Numbered from the stretch's first letter, positions 53,927 through 62,561 are shown. The stretch is 64,000 nucleotides of DNA from Flavobacterium sp. ACN6 (GCF_002304005.1 NZ_MRCQ01000002.1:434001-498000), one strand, 5' to 3'. Made by a program: numbers and translations. The notes: generated by a model from the letters alone, not told the origin.

Positions 53927-54408
53927 CTACGATTTGTTTACCAAAAAAACATATTCCCAATTATCTTTTGGTCTATAAAAATGTTGGTTGAAATATTTAT
54001 CCTTTTCATCTCTTTTTTTATTATAGATTACATATTCTAATTCTTCCTCCTTGTCTATTCCTAGAAAGCACTTATAAGCTATAAAATCAGTCCAATCAGC
54101 ATTTAATGATATTTCAAATAAAAGAGGAGTAACCCATTCATTAATTGTACCCGATTTCCCATAGATTATGTTACCCAAAATACTTAATTTATTTGGTAAG
54201 ACTTTTATATCTCGTATTAAGATATCATCTATCCAATTATCTTTTTCCAATCATTTTTTTCTAGTAAGTGCTGTAAAAGACCAGATAAAATTGCCCTACC
54301 GATATCTAAATATTGATTAAAATTTAAGTTCGGAGGAATCTCTTTATTATAAAATTTATCCTTTAAAACATCAACAAATCTTTTTTGAACCTCTTCTAAT
54401 TTCTTCAT
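53927..54408 (-). pseudogene. Frameshifted immunity-like gene
   Basis: ATG 54408 begins MKKLEEVQKRFVDVLKD and reads to about KNDWKK, where a run of five T (54242-54246; five A on the coding strand) shifts into a stop. In the -1 frame the protein continues KDNWIDDILIRD to VNKS at 53927. Adding one A gives 160 intact codons (482+1=483 nt). Acidic, single-domain and downstream of a toxin tip, it looks like an immunity protein; no family is recognised. Its ATG overlaps the upstream TGA as ATGA. A sequencing error is the alternative to true decay. Confidence 0.65.
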
Positions 54409-55021
54409 TTTATTTCCCTATTTGATATTTTGTTCTTTTTCTTATCCTGCACGATGTAATAACCCATCCCTATTACTGTAGACACAACAATCAATATTGC
54501 TATAATACCTCCTATTTTGATTTTCTGCTTTGTATTTTGAGCAGAGATATATTTGTCTCCTTGACCATAACGAAGATAATTTTTTACATTAAATGTATAT
54601 TTATCCTCACTTAATTGGTCTTTTAAATCATCCAAGGTTGCATAATTTAATGCTACTATTGGATAGTTATAGTCTCCCTTTCTTTTTTCTTCAAGATTGA
54701 CATATAAATAAATATTACCCATATCAATATTGATAGCCGGATATTCACTTTTAAAAGTTGTATAAAAGTTAACTAAGTAAAATTTATTTTTAACCGTGTC
54801 TTTACATAAAAATTCCAGTTAGATATACCAAAATCTTTATAACTTTCAATTACTTATATATTTTCAATTTTTATCCATTCTGAATTTTTCTTGTATAAAA
54901 AAACATCTCTATCACTTATTTCAATGAAAGGTCTGATAATCCAAATTCCTACTATCAAAAGTATAATAAGAAAAATATTAGGAGTCATTTTGTAGATTTT
55001 ATATGTAGTCATTCTCATCAT
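54405..55021 (-). pseudogene. Disrupted two-helix membrane protein gene
   Basis: Reading from ATG 55021 (or 55018, 55012) the frame has an N-terminal helix (PNIFLIILLIVGIWII), then a TAA at 54854-54856 in place of a sense codon, then continues in frame (VIESYKDFGISNWNFYV). A one-base loss near 54798-54805 then shifts it, and the rest continues in another frame as DTVKNKFYLVNFYTTF up to a C-terminal helix (IGGIIAILIVVSTVIGMGYY). Restoring one base makes 206 codons. Both lesions leave only a 105-residue open frame (54405-54722). Immunity or toxin-accessory role is a guess. Confidence 0.6.
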
Positions 55022-55053
55022 TTATTTACAATAACCGTTTTTTTTTGATGATA

Positions 55054-55098
55054 TTAATTGGGTTTATCATCTAAAACATCACTATAAAAGTATTTCAT
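55054..55098 (-). other. 15-codon mini-ORF coupled to the HEAT gene
   Basis: MKYFYSDVLDDKPN then stop, starting with an ATGA overlap on the HEAT-like gene's TGA (55095-55097). It looks like the first codons of a truncated downstream gene. The ATGA coupling mirrors that between the two disrupted genes. Confidence 0.4.
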
Positions 55099-55820
55099 AA
55101 TTTAATTGTTTTATTTAAAAATTTCACAACCTCTCCTTTAGCTTTTGTTACATTTCCAGATATATCTCCATAATGACTTTCTTTAATACCAAACTTTCTC
55201 ATATATAAATCCTGAATAGTAATAATCATTCCGACTAAAGCATCGTTGTCCTTTTCTATATGAATTGCATTATATATATAGAGTACTATTTCATTTTTTG
55301 TATCTGGATTTCGATGCCAAATTTGCCTCATAGAAGTAGCACAATATCCTCTAAGTAAAGGATTGCTATCCTTAATCATCCGATTGTTCAAAACATCCAG
55401 ATCTTTTGGAGTTCCTGTCCAACCCAATACAATAATACTGTTATATCTCAGGTCATAATCAGGCGAAGATATTTCTTTTTCAGCCAATTCTTTGGCTAAT
55501 GGAATTCGCAGATGTCCTAACATTCTTAGTAGCTCCCCTTTACCTTTATTATTCAATATTTCAAGATATTTTCCATATAAGAAAGCAGCCACCTTATTTT
55601 TATCTCTATTATTATCTACATCTGCATAAAAAAAAGACTTAATCATATTTCGAATACCATCTTTCAGAGATAAATCATAAGAAATCTCATAATGGAATTC
55701 TAGAAAATTATCAGAATCCGAAGACAATAATTCTTTCTTCAATTTGAAAATATTTTTCTGTAAAGAATTTTCTTCTTTAAATCTTTTATAATCTTCTTGT
55801 AATTCTTGTATAGTAATCAT
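55095..55820 (-). CDS. HEAT-like candidate immunity protein
   Basis: A 241-residue all-helical protein that is intact. It has repeated helix pairs with the pattern 'LRMLGHLRIPLAKELAEKE', 'DLRYNSIIVLGWTGTPKDLDVL', 'NPLLRGYCATSMRQIWHRNPD', as in HEAT-like repeats. It starts 16 nt after the end of toxin-tip A on the same strand, the usual place of an immunity gene. That it binds the tip is inferred from position; HEAT-like immunity proteins are known in other polymorphic-toxin systems. No signal peptide. It is the only uninterrupted gene of the accessory segment. Confidence 0.65.
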   Translation of the reverse strand: MITIQELQEDYKRFKEENSLQKNIFKLKKELLSSDSDNFLEFHYEISYDLSLKDGIRNMIKSFFYADVDNNRDKNKVAAFLYGKYLEILNNKGKGELLRMLGHLRIPLAKELAEKEISSPDYDLRYNSIIVLGWTGTPKDLDVLNNRMIKDSNPLLRGYCATSMRQIWHRNPDTKNEIVLYIYNAIHIEKDNDALVGMIITIQDLYMRKFGIKESHYGDISGNVTKAKGEVVKFLNKTIKL

Positions 55821-55836
55821 ATCTCGAAAATTTTAA

Positions 55837-56124
55837 TCAATTATTTTCATGAGGTTTATTTACATGCTCAAACTCATGATATTGATCTCCGCAAACCATA
55901 TGCCTTTCTCTATGTATATCTTTAGGTTATGTTCTCATGTTATCTGAATTATCAAGACCGGCTTTACCTTCATTTGAAGAAGCTGTATATAGAGGTTGTT
56001 CGTGAGATACTTTGTAACCTGGAGGTACTTTATTGCCATTATTCTCAATATTAAAATCTCTAGCTTCTTGGCTTAAACCACTATTTGGATCATTTACACC
56101 TCTAAGTAAGGCTTCTTTTAGCAT
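55837..56124 (-). pseudogene. Polymorphic-toxin tip fragment A (HNH-like nuclease)
   Basis: Frame on the minus strand: NPNSG-type start, ARDFNIENNGNKVPPGYKVS, SHEQPLYT, LDNSDNMRT, a TAA at 55927-55929, then in frame PKDIHRERHMVCGDQYHEFE to a TGA at 55837-55839. Reading the TAA as CAA gives an intact tip with His/Glu (VSHE) and a second His cluster (HRERH, CGDQYHEF), like HNH/Endonuclease VII nucleases. The N-terminal toxin body is missing: a stop lies right before the first Met and the prmC stop is 25 nt further. So the tip has one nonsense change and has lost its delivery part. Confidence 0.72.
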
Positions 56125-56149
56125 TCATATCTATTTGATATTGAACACT

Positions 56150-57004
56150 TTAAATATTCCCTTTCAACATCCTGTCATTATCATAAATATCTTTTCGCAA
56201 TTCAATATTTTTAAAACTCATATTTTCAAGTAAATCGATCATTTCTTTTCCTAGATATTGATTAATTTCAAAATATAATTTCCCTTTTTCAAAAAGACGT
56301 TTTTGTGCCAGTAAAGCAATTTTTCTATAAAAAATTAAAGCATCGTTGTCTTCTACAAAAAGTGCCAGATGGGGCTCGTAATCCAAGACATTTTTTTTAA
56401 TTTCTTCTTTTTCTAAATTTCGAACATAAGGTGGATTAGAAACAATTATATCAAAATTGCATCTTAATTCCTCTGTCTCCAAAATATCCAAGAGAACAAA
56501 AGTTACATCGACATTATTTTTGACCGCATTTCTTTTTGCAGTTTCAATAGCTTTTTTAGAAACATCAATACCAAAAACTTCCGCATTAGGCAGGTTTTTT
56601 GCCAGTGAAACAGCAATACAGCCGCTTCCTGTTCCGATATCTAAAATTTTTATTTTTTTTGATTTATCTGGATTTGAATTTTCATTAATTATCCATTCTA
56701 CCAATTCTTCTGTTTCTGGTCTTGGAATCAAAACATTTTCATTTACTTCAAAATCCAAACCGTAGAAATTTGTTTTCCCAAGTAAATATTGAATAGGAAC
56801 CTCTTTTTTTAACTGTTTTACAAGCTCGTCCCATATAACAAAATCATTTTCTTCAAAAGTCAATTCATGATTCAAGGCTAAATCAATCTGACGAAGTTTA
56901 TGTTTCTCTTCCAGAATTAAATAAAAAAAACTCTCCGCTTCATACGCATCGTAAAAAGGCGATAATTCTTTAATAAATTGAGTGCGGTATTGTTTAATTT
57001 TCAT
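56150..57004 (-). CDS. prmC: Release factor glutamine methyltransferase PrmC
   Basis: A 284-residue methyltransferase that modifies the GGQ glutamine of peptide release factors. N-terminal helical domain (1-75), then the SAM-binding core: VLIPRPETEELVEW, ILDIGTGSGCIAVSLA (motif I), FGIDVSKKAIETAKRN and the catalytic IVSNPPYV (NPPY 190-193). The 3' end abuts the toxin-tip remnant. PrmC is often next to prfA, but that is not seen here. Confidence 0.95.
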   Translation of the reverse strand: MKIKQYRTQFIKELSPFYDAYEAESFFYLILEEKHKLRQIDLALNHELTFEENDFVIWDELVKQLKKEVPIQYLLGKTNFYGLDFEVNENVLIPRPETEELVEWIINENSNPDKSKKIKILDIGTGSGCIAVSLAKNLPNAEVFGIDVSKKAIETAKRNAVKNNVDVTFVLLDILETEELRCNFDIIVSNPPYVRNLEKEEIKKNVLDYEPHLALFVEDNDALIFYRKIALLAQKRLFEKGKLYFEINQYLGKEMIDLLENMSFKNIELRKDIYDNDRMLKGNI

Positions 57005-57092
57005 TTCAATTTTTTGAACATTATGGCATCAGCTTAAAACTGATTTTACAATTCAATAAGTCTCTTTAACACTAATTTGTTACAATTTCTAA

Positions 57093-57578
57093 TTACAAAA
57101 CTTTCAGCATCCATACAGGACAGGAACAATGTCCTGTTGATCCTAACGGTGCATCGAGATATTCAAAACCAGATTTTTTATACAACTTTTGAGCCGCATG
57201 CATAAAAGGCATAGTTTCGATATAACATTTCTCAAAACCAAAGTCCCTTGCTTGTTCCAAACATTTTTCCATCATTTTTGCCCCTATTCCTAATCCGCGG
57301 GTTTTAGGCAAAAAATACATTTTCTGTAATTCACAGATTTCTGGATCACCATTTTCTAAAGGCGCAATTCCGGCGCAACCCACAATTTCTCCTTCATTTT
57401 CTACAACAAAATACGCAGATTTTGCTTTACTATATTCTTCAAACATTAAATCCAAATATGGATCTTCGTAAGCAGTTCCGACTTTTGGTATTTCCAATTC
57501 ATCAAAAACAGACCTTATTAAACTGGCAACTGCCTGATTGTCTTCTTTTTCAATTGCTCGTATTAGCCAATTTACCAT
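57093..57578 (-). CDS. GNAT family N-acetyltransferase
   Basis: A 161-residue acetyltransferase: WLIRAIEKEDNQAVASLIRS (helix 1), IVGCAGIAPL, LQKMYFLPKTRGLGIGAKMMEKCLEQA (acetyl-CoA loop R-G-L-G-I-G) and AAQKLYKKSGFEYLD. The C-terminus has a GHCSCPVW segment. Substrate unknown. It lies divergently to ribD, with 98 nt between starts. Confidence 0.88.
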   Translation of the reverse strand: MVNWLIRAIEKEDNQAVASLIRSVFDELEIPKVGTAYEDPYLDLMFEEYSKAKSAYFVVENEGEIVGCAGIAPLENGDPEICELQKMYFLPKTRGLGIGAKMMEKCLEQARDFGFEKCYIETMPFMHAAQKLYKKSGFEYLDAPLGSTGHCSCPVWMLKVL

Positions 57579-57676
57579 TTTTTTTAATCTAAAACATTAT
57601 AAACACAAAAGTAAATATACTTTTTTGATAGTTTCTTAACTTAGTCATAAACTCAAAAATTAACTACTTTTACACT

Positions 57677-58726
57677 GTGAATATACAAGAAAAATACATA
57701 AAACGCTGTATCGAGCTGGCACAAAATGGGCTCGGAACTACATATCCGAACCCAATGGTCGGAAGTGTAATTGTTTACGAAGATCAAATTATTGGCGAAG
57801 GCTGGCATAAAAAGGCTGGAGAACCGCATGCAGAGGTAAATGCAGTGAAATCTGTGAAAGATAAATCACTGTTAAAGAAAGCAACAATATATGTAAGTCT
57901 AGAACCCTGCAGTCATTTTGGAAAAACACCTCCTTGCTGTGATTTGATTATTGCAAATGAAATTCCGAATGTAGTTGTTGGAACCGTCGATCCTAATGAA
58001 AAAGTAGCAGGAAGAGGAATTCTGAAATTAATTGAAGCCGGAGCAAATGTTACGGTTGGAGTTTTAGAAAAAGAATGCAACGAATTAAACAAACGCTTTT
58101 TTACTTTTCACCAAAAGAAGAGACCGTACATTATACTAAAATGGGCAGAAAGTCAGGATGGATATTTAGCGCCTGAAAAAACACCCGATCAAGATCGAAA
58201 ACCAATTTGGATTACCAATCAATATTCTAGACAATTGGTTCACAAATGGAGAACCGAGGAACAGGCTATTTTAGTCGGGACACAAACTGTTGTTGATGAC
58301 AATCCGAAATTGAATGCCAGAGATTGGAGTGGTACAAATCCCGTTAGAGTTATAATCGATCGTGAAAATAAAATAGAGACAAACAGTTTTGTTTTTGACG
58401 ACTCTGTAAAAACTATTGTTTTTTCTAATGAGAAAATAAAATCATCAACCGAAAACACACAATTTGAAGTAATTGATTTCTCCAAAAATACCATTCCACA
58501 GATTTTAGATGTTTTATACCAAAATCAAATTCAATCTATAATAATTGAAGGCGGAAGACAAACGCTCCAATCTTTTATAGACGAAAACATTTGGGATGAA
58601 GTCCGAGTTTTTATTGGAAAACCAAGTTTTGGAAGCGGAACAAAGGCTCCAGTGATTTCTAGAAAAAACAGCATTAAAACCACTATTATAAACGACGAAC
58701 TAATACAGATTAGAAATTATGATTGA
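57677..58726 (+). CDS. ribD: Bifunctional riboflavin deaminase/reductase RibD
   Basis: A 349-residue protein for steps 2 and 3 of riboflavin synthesis: deaminates the pyrimidine, then reduces the ribosyl group with NADPH. The deaminase domain (1-145) has HAEVNAV (51-57) and PCSHFGKTPPCC (77-88) for zinc; the reductase (about 150-349) has AESQDGYLAP, NPVRVIIDRE and IIEGGRQTLQSF. It starts at GTG 57677, as expected from the family N-terminus; a TACTTTTA word lies 5 nt before. The next gene overlaps by 8 nt. Confidence 0.94.
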   Translation: MNIQEKYIKRCIELAQNGLGTTYPNPMVGSVIVYEDQIIGEGWHKKAGEPHAEVNAVKSVKDKSLLKKATIYVSLEPCSHFGKTPPCCDLIIANEIPNVVVGTVDPNEKVAGRGILKLIEAGANVTVGVLEKECNELNKRFFTFHQKKRPYIILKWAESQDGYLAPEKTPDQDRKPIWITNQYSRQLVHKWRTEEQAILVGTQTVVDDNPKLNARDWSGTNPVRVIIDRENKIETNSFVFDDSVKTIVFSNEKIKSSTENTQFEVIDFSKNTIPQILDVLYQNQIQSIIIEGGRQTLQSFIDENIWDEVRVFIGKPSFGSGTKAPVISRKNSIKTTIINDELIQIRNYD

Positions 58727-59321
58727 TACTATAATTTTTGACTTTGGAGATATTTTTATCAATTTGGATAAACCTGCCACAATTTCTGGTTTACAGAAAT
58801 TAGGAATGACAGAATGGAATACAGAATTGAACGAGCTTAATTTTTCGTTTGAAACTGGCGATATTTCACCAGAAGATTTTATTGGAGGTTTTCAAAAACA
58901 ATTGCCCAATGCTTCTAAAGAGGATATTCTAAAATCCTGGAATGCCGTACTGGCAGATTTTCCTTTGTACCGTTTAGAGTTCCTTAAAGAATTATCCAAA
59001 AAATATCGTTTGTTTTTATTAAGCAATACCGATTCTATTCATATCAACACATTTGAGACACAAAACGGAGCGGGCTTTTACAAAGATTTCTATAACTGTT
59101 TTGAAAAAGTTTATTTTTCATTTGATATAGGATTGAGAAAACCAGATCCGAAAATTTACCAATTCTTAATCGACAAACACAATTTAGTTCCAGAGCACAC
59201 TTTATTTGTTGATGATAAAAAAGAAAACACAGACAGCGCGGCCGCTTTAGGAATTAAAGTATGGAATCTTCAAGTTGGAAAAGAAGATGTGGTAGATTTA
59301 TTTACCAAAGGATTATTATAA
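58719..59321 (+). CDS. HAD family phosphatase
   Basis: A 200-residue HAD hydrolase: motif I IIFDFGDIFINLDK (nucleophile Asp8; DFG pattern as in DFGGVL-type members), helical cap, motif II LLSNTDS, motif III GLRKPDPKIYQ with Lys, and motif IV FVDDKKENTDSA. Overlaps the end of ribD by 8 nt, so translation is coupled. Riboflavin pathways need a phosphatase for 5-amino-6-ribitylamino-uracil phosphate, and HAD proteins do this in several bacteria; that role here is inferred from the coupling. Confidence 0.9.
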   Translation: MIDTIIFDFGDIFINLDKPATISGLQKLGMTEWNTELNELNFSFETGDISPEDFIGGFQKQLPNASKEDILKSWNAVLADFPLYRLEFLKELSKKYRLFLLSNTDSIHINTFETQNGAGFYKDFYNCFEKVYFSFDIGLRKPDPKIYQFLIDKHNLVPEHTLFVDDKKENTDSAAALGIKVWNLQVGKEDVVDLFTKGLL

Positions 59322-59325
59322 GTTC

Positions 59326-59371
59326 CACAGATTTCACAAAACAAAAAATCTTTTAATCTTTTAATCTGTGG
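59326..59371. repeat. Short inverted repeat after the HAD gene
   Basis: CCACAGATT (59326-59334) and AATCTGTGG (59363-59371), with tandem CTTTTAATCTTTTAATC words inside. A possible weak terminator. Confidence 0.6.
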
Positions 59372-59397
59372 CTAAAAACAATTTTAAAGCTTAACAT

Positions 59398-60030
59398 TTG
59401 GAAATTAACGACACTTATCAAACTATTGCTTTTGCATCTGAAGAAATACTGTTTAAAGAAAAAGGCAGTAAATTCTTTGGCTACGCATTTCCGATAGATC
59501 ATGAAGACGAAGTAAAACCAATTATTGAAGATCTAAAAAAACAACATCCGCACGCGGTGCATTATTGTTATGCATACCAATTGGGCGTTGGAAATAAAAT
59601 TTCATACCGGACAAACGATGACGGCGAACCAAGCAATACTGCAGGAGCACCAATTTACGGGCAAATACAATCTTTTGGATTAACTAACGTTCTTGTTGTG
59701 GCTGTTCGGATTTTTGGAGGAGTAAAATTAGGCGTAGGCGGCTTAATCAGTGCTTACCGAACAACAGCTCAAATGACTTTGGAAATTTGTGAAATTGTCG
59801 AAAAAACAATTGACGAATCATTTTTAATTTCATTTGATTATAAAAACATGAATAAAGTAATGCGCGTGATCAAAGAGAAAAAATTAGAAATAATATCTCA
59901 GGAAATGGAAATGGATGAAATTTCAGGACTGCCAATTGGCAAAATTACGATCAAAACACGAAAAAAAAATGCCGAAACAGTGTTCAGCATTTTTGATTTA
60001 ATGTTCGAAATCGATATTAAAATTATCTAA
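59398..60030 (+). CDS. YigZ/IMPACT family protein
   Basis: A 210-residue protein. The N-terminal UPF0029 domain (10-135) has FKEKGSKFFGYAFPI, HPHAVHYCYAYQLG, DDGEPSNTAGAPIYGQI and RIFGGVKLGVGGLISAYR, the typical motifs of bacterial YigZ and eukaryotic IMPACT. A C-terminal DUF1949 domain follows. The bacterial protein may affect translation or proline-peptide turnover; the true role is unclear. The start is TTG 59398, chosen because the family begins ME(I/L)xDTYQTI and no ATG fits. Confidence 0.9.
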   Translation: MEINDTYQTIAFASEEILFKEKGSKFFGYAFPIDHEDEVKPIIEDLKKQHPHAVHYCYAYQLGVGNKISYRTNDDGEPSNTAGAPIYGQIQSFGLTNVLVVAVRIFGGVKLGVGGLISAYRTTAQMTLEICEIVEKTIDESFLISFDYKNMNKVMRVIKEKKLEIISQEMEMDEISGLPIGKITIKTRKKNAETVFSIFDLMFEIDIKII

Positions 60031-60061
60031 ATTAGTATAAAATCTTTAAACGATTTAACAA

Positions 60062-60466
60062 TTATTCTAGCGATTTAAATATTTCTAAAATATAATCTGG
60101 AGGAGCTGTCGGACGACCCGTTTTTAACGAAATAAATACCAAAATAAACGTCGCAGTTGTTAATAACTCATTTGACTCATTATAGATCTCGCAGTCAAAT
60201 TCAATCTTCACAGAAGAGTGACTTTTGAAAGTCGTATGAATTGTTAAAAGCTCGTCGTATCTTGCCGATTTTTTGTAACTTATATTCATGTTTACAATTG
60301 GCAGACCAATACCGCTTTCTTCCATGCTTTTATACGAAACCCCTTTGTTTCTAAGCCATTCCACGCGTCCGATTTCAAAATAAGGAACATAATTTCCGTG
60401 ATAAACGACTCCCATCTGGTCGGTTTCTGAGTAACGAACTCTTACTTGAGTCTGGTGATTTTTCAT
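60062..60466 (-). CDS. 4HBT-type acyl-CoA thioesterase
   Basis: A 134-residue hot-dog-fold thioesterase: VRVRYSETDQMGVVYHGNYVPYFEIGRVEWLR has the catalytic Asp and 'HxNYxxYFExGR' helix of YbgC-type 4-hydroxybenzoyl-CoA/acyl-CoA thioesterases. The C-terminal SLKTGRPTAPPDYI is normal. It hydrolyses acyl-CoA; the substrate is unknown. Divergent from dnaA. Confidence 0.92.
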   Translation of the reverse strand: MKNHQTQVRVRYSETDQMGVVYHGNYVPYFEIGRVEWLRNKGVSYKSMEESGIGLPIVNMNISYKKSARYDELLTIHTTFKSHSSVKIEFDCEIYNESNELLTTATFILVFISLKTGRPTAPPDYILEIFKSLE

Positions 60467-60622
60467 TATTTAGAGATTAAAAAAATTCAAATTAAAAAAG
60501 CCTACTTACAACTTTTTTTTATAAAATTAGATGACAAAATATTTTTTTTTACAGAAATTTGTTCACATATTTGTTATCCCGAAATACGGAATAAAATTGC
60601 TCCTATTTTATTAGGAGAATCT

Positions 60623-60631
60623 TTATCAACA
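60623..60631 (+). promoter_or_regulatory. Possible single DnaA box
   Basis: TTATCAACA is one base away from the TTATCCACA consensus and lies 24 nt before the dnaA ATG. It could mediate autoregulation. No cluster of boxes is seen. Confidence 0.3.
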
Positions 60632-60654
60632 ATAATAAAAATTTATCTGAATCT

Positions 60655-62082
60655 ATGACTAAAACTGCTCAATCGGTATGGGAAAACTGTTTGTCCTTTA
60701 TAAAGGATAATATTCAAGATCAAGCATACAAAACTTGGTTTGAACCAATCAAATCAGTTGAGCTAACCGATAATGCATTATACATTCAAGTTCCAAGTAA
60801 ATTTTTCTACGAATGGCTCGAAGAGCACTATGTAAAATTATTGAAAGTTGCGCTTACCAAAGAACTAGGAAAAAACGCAAAGTTACTCTATAAAATTAAA
60901 ATGGAGAACACTTATGGAAACAAACAGCCGTTTACCGAACAGCTGCCAAGTTCCAACAGAGTGCCAATGAAACCGCAAGAGGTTGATGCTCCGTTTAAAA
61001 ACTTAAATCCTGAACTAAAAAATCCGTTTGTAATTCCTGGAATTAGAAATTTAAAAATTGAGTCTCAGTTAAATCCCAACTACAGTTTTGACAATTTCTT
61101 AGAAGGAGATTCCAACCGTCTGGCTCGTTCTGCAGGTATGGCTGTTGCCAATAAACCTGGAGGAACTTCATTTAATCCGTTATTGATTTTTGGAGGAGTT
61201 GGTTTAGGAAAAACACACTTAGCACATGCTATAGGCGTAGAAGTAAAAGATAAGTATCCGGAAAAGACCGTTTTATATATTTCTGCTGAGATTTTTACAC
61301 AACAATATATTGATTCTGTAAAAAAGAATAATCGTAATGATTTCATTCATTTTTACCAATTGATCGATGTTTTAATTATTGACGATGTTCAGTTTTTATC
61401 TGGAAAATCAGGAACGCAAGATGTATTCTTCCATATTTTCAATTATTTACATCAAAACGGAAAACAAGTAATCTTAACTTCAGATAAAGCGCCTGTTGAT
61501 ATGCAGGATATCGAACAAAGATTATTGTCTCGTTTCAAATGGGGATTGTCTGCAGAATTGCATCAGCCTGATTACGAAACCCGTGTATCGATCTTAAAAA
61601 ATATTTTATATCGTGATGGTGTAGAAATGCCGGAAGATATTTTAGAATATGTAGCTCGTAATATTAAAACTAATGTTAGAGAGCTTGAAGGTGCTATTAT
61701 TTCATTGATCGCGCAGTCATCTTTCAACAAAAAAGAAGTTACGATTGAACTAGCAAAAAGTGTTGTAGAGAAATTTGTTAAAAATGTAAAAAGAGAAATC
61801 TCGATCGATTATATACAAAAAATCGTTTCAGATTATTTCCAATTAGACATTGAAACACTTCAATCTAAAACCCGAAAGAGGCATGTTGTGCAAGCACGAC
61901 AATTAGCCATGTTTTTTGCTAAAAAATTCACCAAAGCTTCTTTGGCAAATATAGGTTCCCAAATTGGAGATCGTGATCACGCAACTGTTCTTCACGCTTG
62001 CAAAACAGTTGATAACTTAGTTTCTACAGACAAACAATTTAAAAAGTTTGTTGAAGACATCAATAAAAAACTAACGCTTTAA
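60655..62082 (+). CDS. dnaA: Chromosomal replication initiator DnaA
   Basis: A 475-residue initiator. Domain I (1-85), a short linker with PFxNP-like segments, AAA+ domain III with Walker A GGVGLGKTH, Walker B LIIDDVQFLSGK, sensor and Arg finger (RLLSRFKWGLSAEL), and domain IV DNA-binding helix-turn-helix ending in the signature GDRDHATVLHACKTV. It binds DnaA boxes and opens oriC. The start ATG 60655 (MTKTAQSVWENCLSFIKD) matches the family. A phosphatase gene follows 8 nt downstream. Confidence 0.97.
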   Translation: MTKTAQSVWENCLSFIKDNIQDQAYKTWFEPIKSVELTDNALYIQVPSKFFYEWLEEHYVKLLKVALTKELGKNAKLLYKIKMENTYGNKQPFTEQLPSSNRVPMKPQEVDAPFKNLNPELKNPFVIPGIRNLKIESQLNPNYSFDNFLEGDSNRLARSAGMAVANKPGGTSFNPLLIFGGVGLGKTHLAHAIGVEVKDKYPEKTVLYISAEIFTQQYIDSVKKNNRNDFIHFYQLIDVLIIDDVQFLSGKSGTQDVFFHIFNYLHQNGKQVILTSDKAPVDMQDIEQRLLSRFKWGLSAELHQPDYETRVSILKNILYRDGVEMPEDILEYVARNIKTNVRELEGAIISLIAQSSFNKKEVTIELAKSVVEKFVKNVKREISIDYIQKIVSDYFQLDIETLQSKTRKRHVVQARQLAMFFAKKFTKASLANIGSQIGDRDHATVLHACKTVDNLVSTDKQFKKFVEDINKKLTL

Positions 62083-62090
62083 GACGCATC

Positions 62091-62558
62091 ATGCCTGTAA
62101 AAATCCTAATGGTTTGTTTAGGGAATATCTGTAGATCTCCCCTAGCAGAAGGAATTTTAGCTTCTAAATTACCTAAAGATAAATTCTTTGTTGATTCTGC
62201 AGGAACAGGTTCTTGGCATGTAGGACATTGTCCAGACAAACGCTCGATAGAAGTTGCCCGAAAAAACGGAATTAATATCAGCGAACAAAAAGGAAGGCAG
62301 ATTAAAACTAGTGATTTTGACGAATTTGATTACATCTTTGTAATGGATAATTCCAATTTCAATGATGTAAATAATCTTGCCAAAAGTCCAGAGCAAAAAA
62401 GTAAAGTTTATTTAATTCTAAATGAATTATTTCCAGACGAAAATGTAGATGTGCCAGATCCTTATTTTGGAGCTTCCAACGGATTTGAGAATGTCTATCA
62501 AATGCTTGACGAAGTGACAGATCTTATCGCTGAAAAACTAATCAAAAAACACGCTTAA
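62091..62558 (+). CDS. Low-molecular-weight protein tyrosine phosphatase
   Basis: A 155-residue phosphatase. The P-loop CLGNICRSP (Cys9 nucleophile, Arg15) and the DPYFGASNGFENVYQML acid/loop region with the general-acid Asp are both present, as is VDSAGTGSWHVG. It removes phosphate from tyrosines, often in exopolysaccharide regulation. It starts 8 nt after dnaA and is probably co-transcribed with it. Confidence 0.93.
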   Translation: MPVKILMVCLGNICRSPLAEGILASKLPKDKFFVDSAGTGSWHVGHCPDKRSIEVARKNGINISEQKGRQIKTSDFDEFDYIFVMDNSNFNDVNNLAKSPEQKSKVYLILNELFPDENVDVPDPYFGASNGFENVYQMLDEVTDLIAEKLIKKHA

Positions 62559-62561
62559 CTT

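Noticed and set aside
54242..54246. Programmed -1 frameshift in the immunity-like gene
   Set aside because: The site is GAAAAAG rather than the slippery A-AAA-AAG heptamer, and no stimulatory hairpin was evident; a lost base is simpler.
60467..60654. oriC next to dnaA
   Set aside because: Only one degenerate DnaA box and no AT-rich unwinding cluster with several boxes; GC-skew would be needed.
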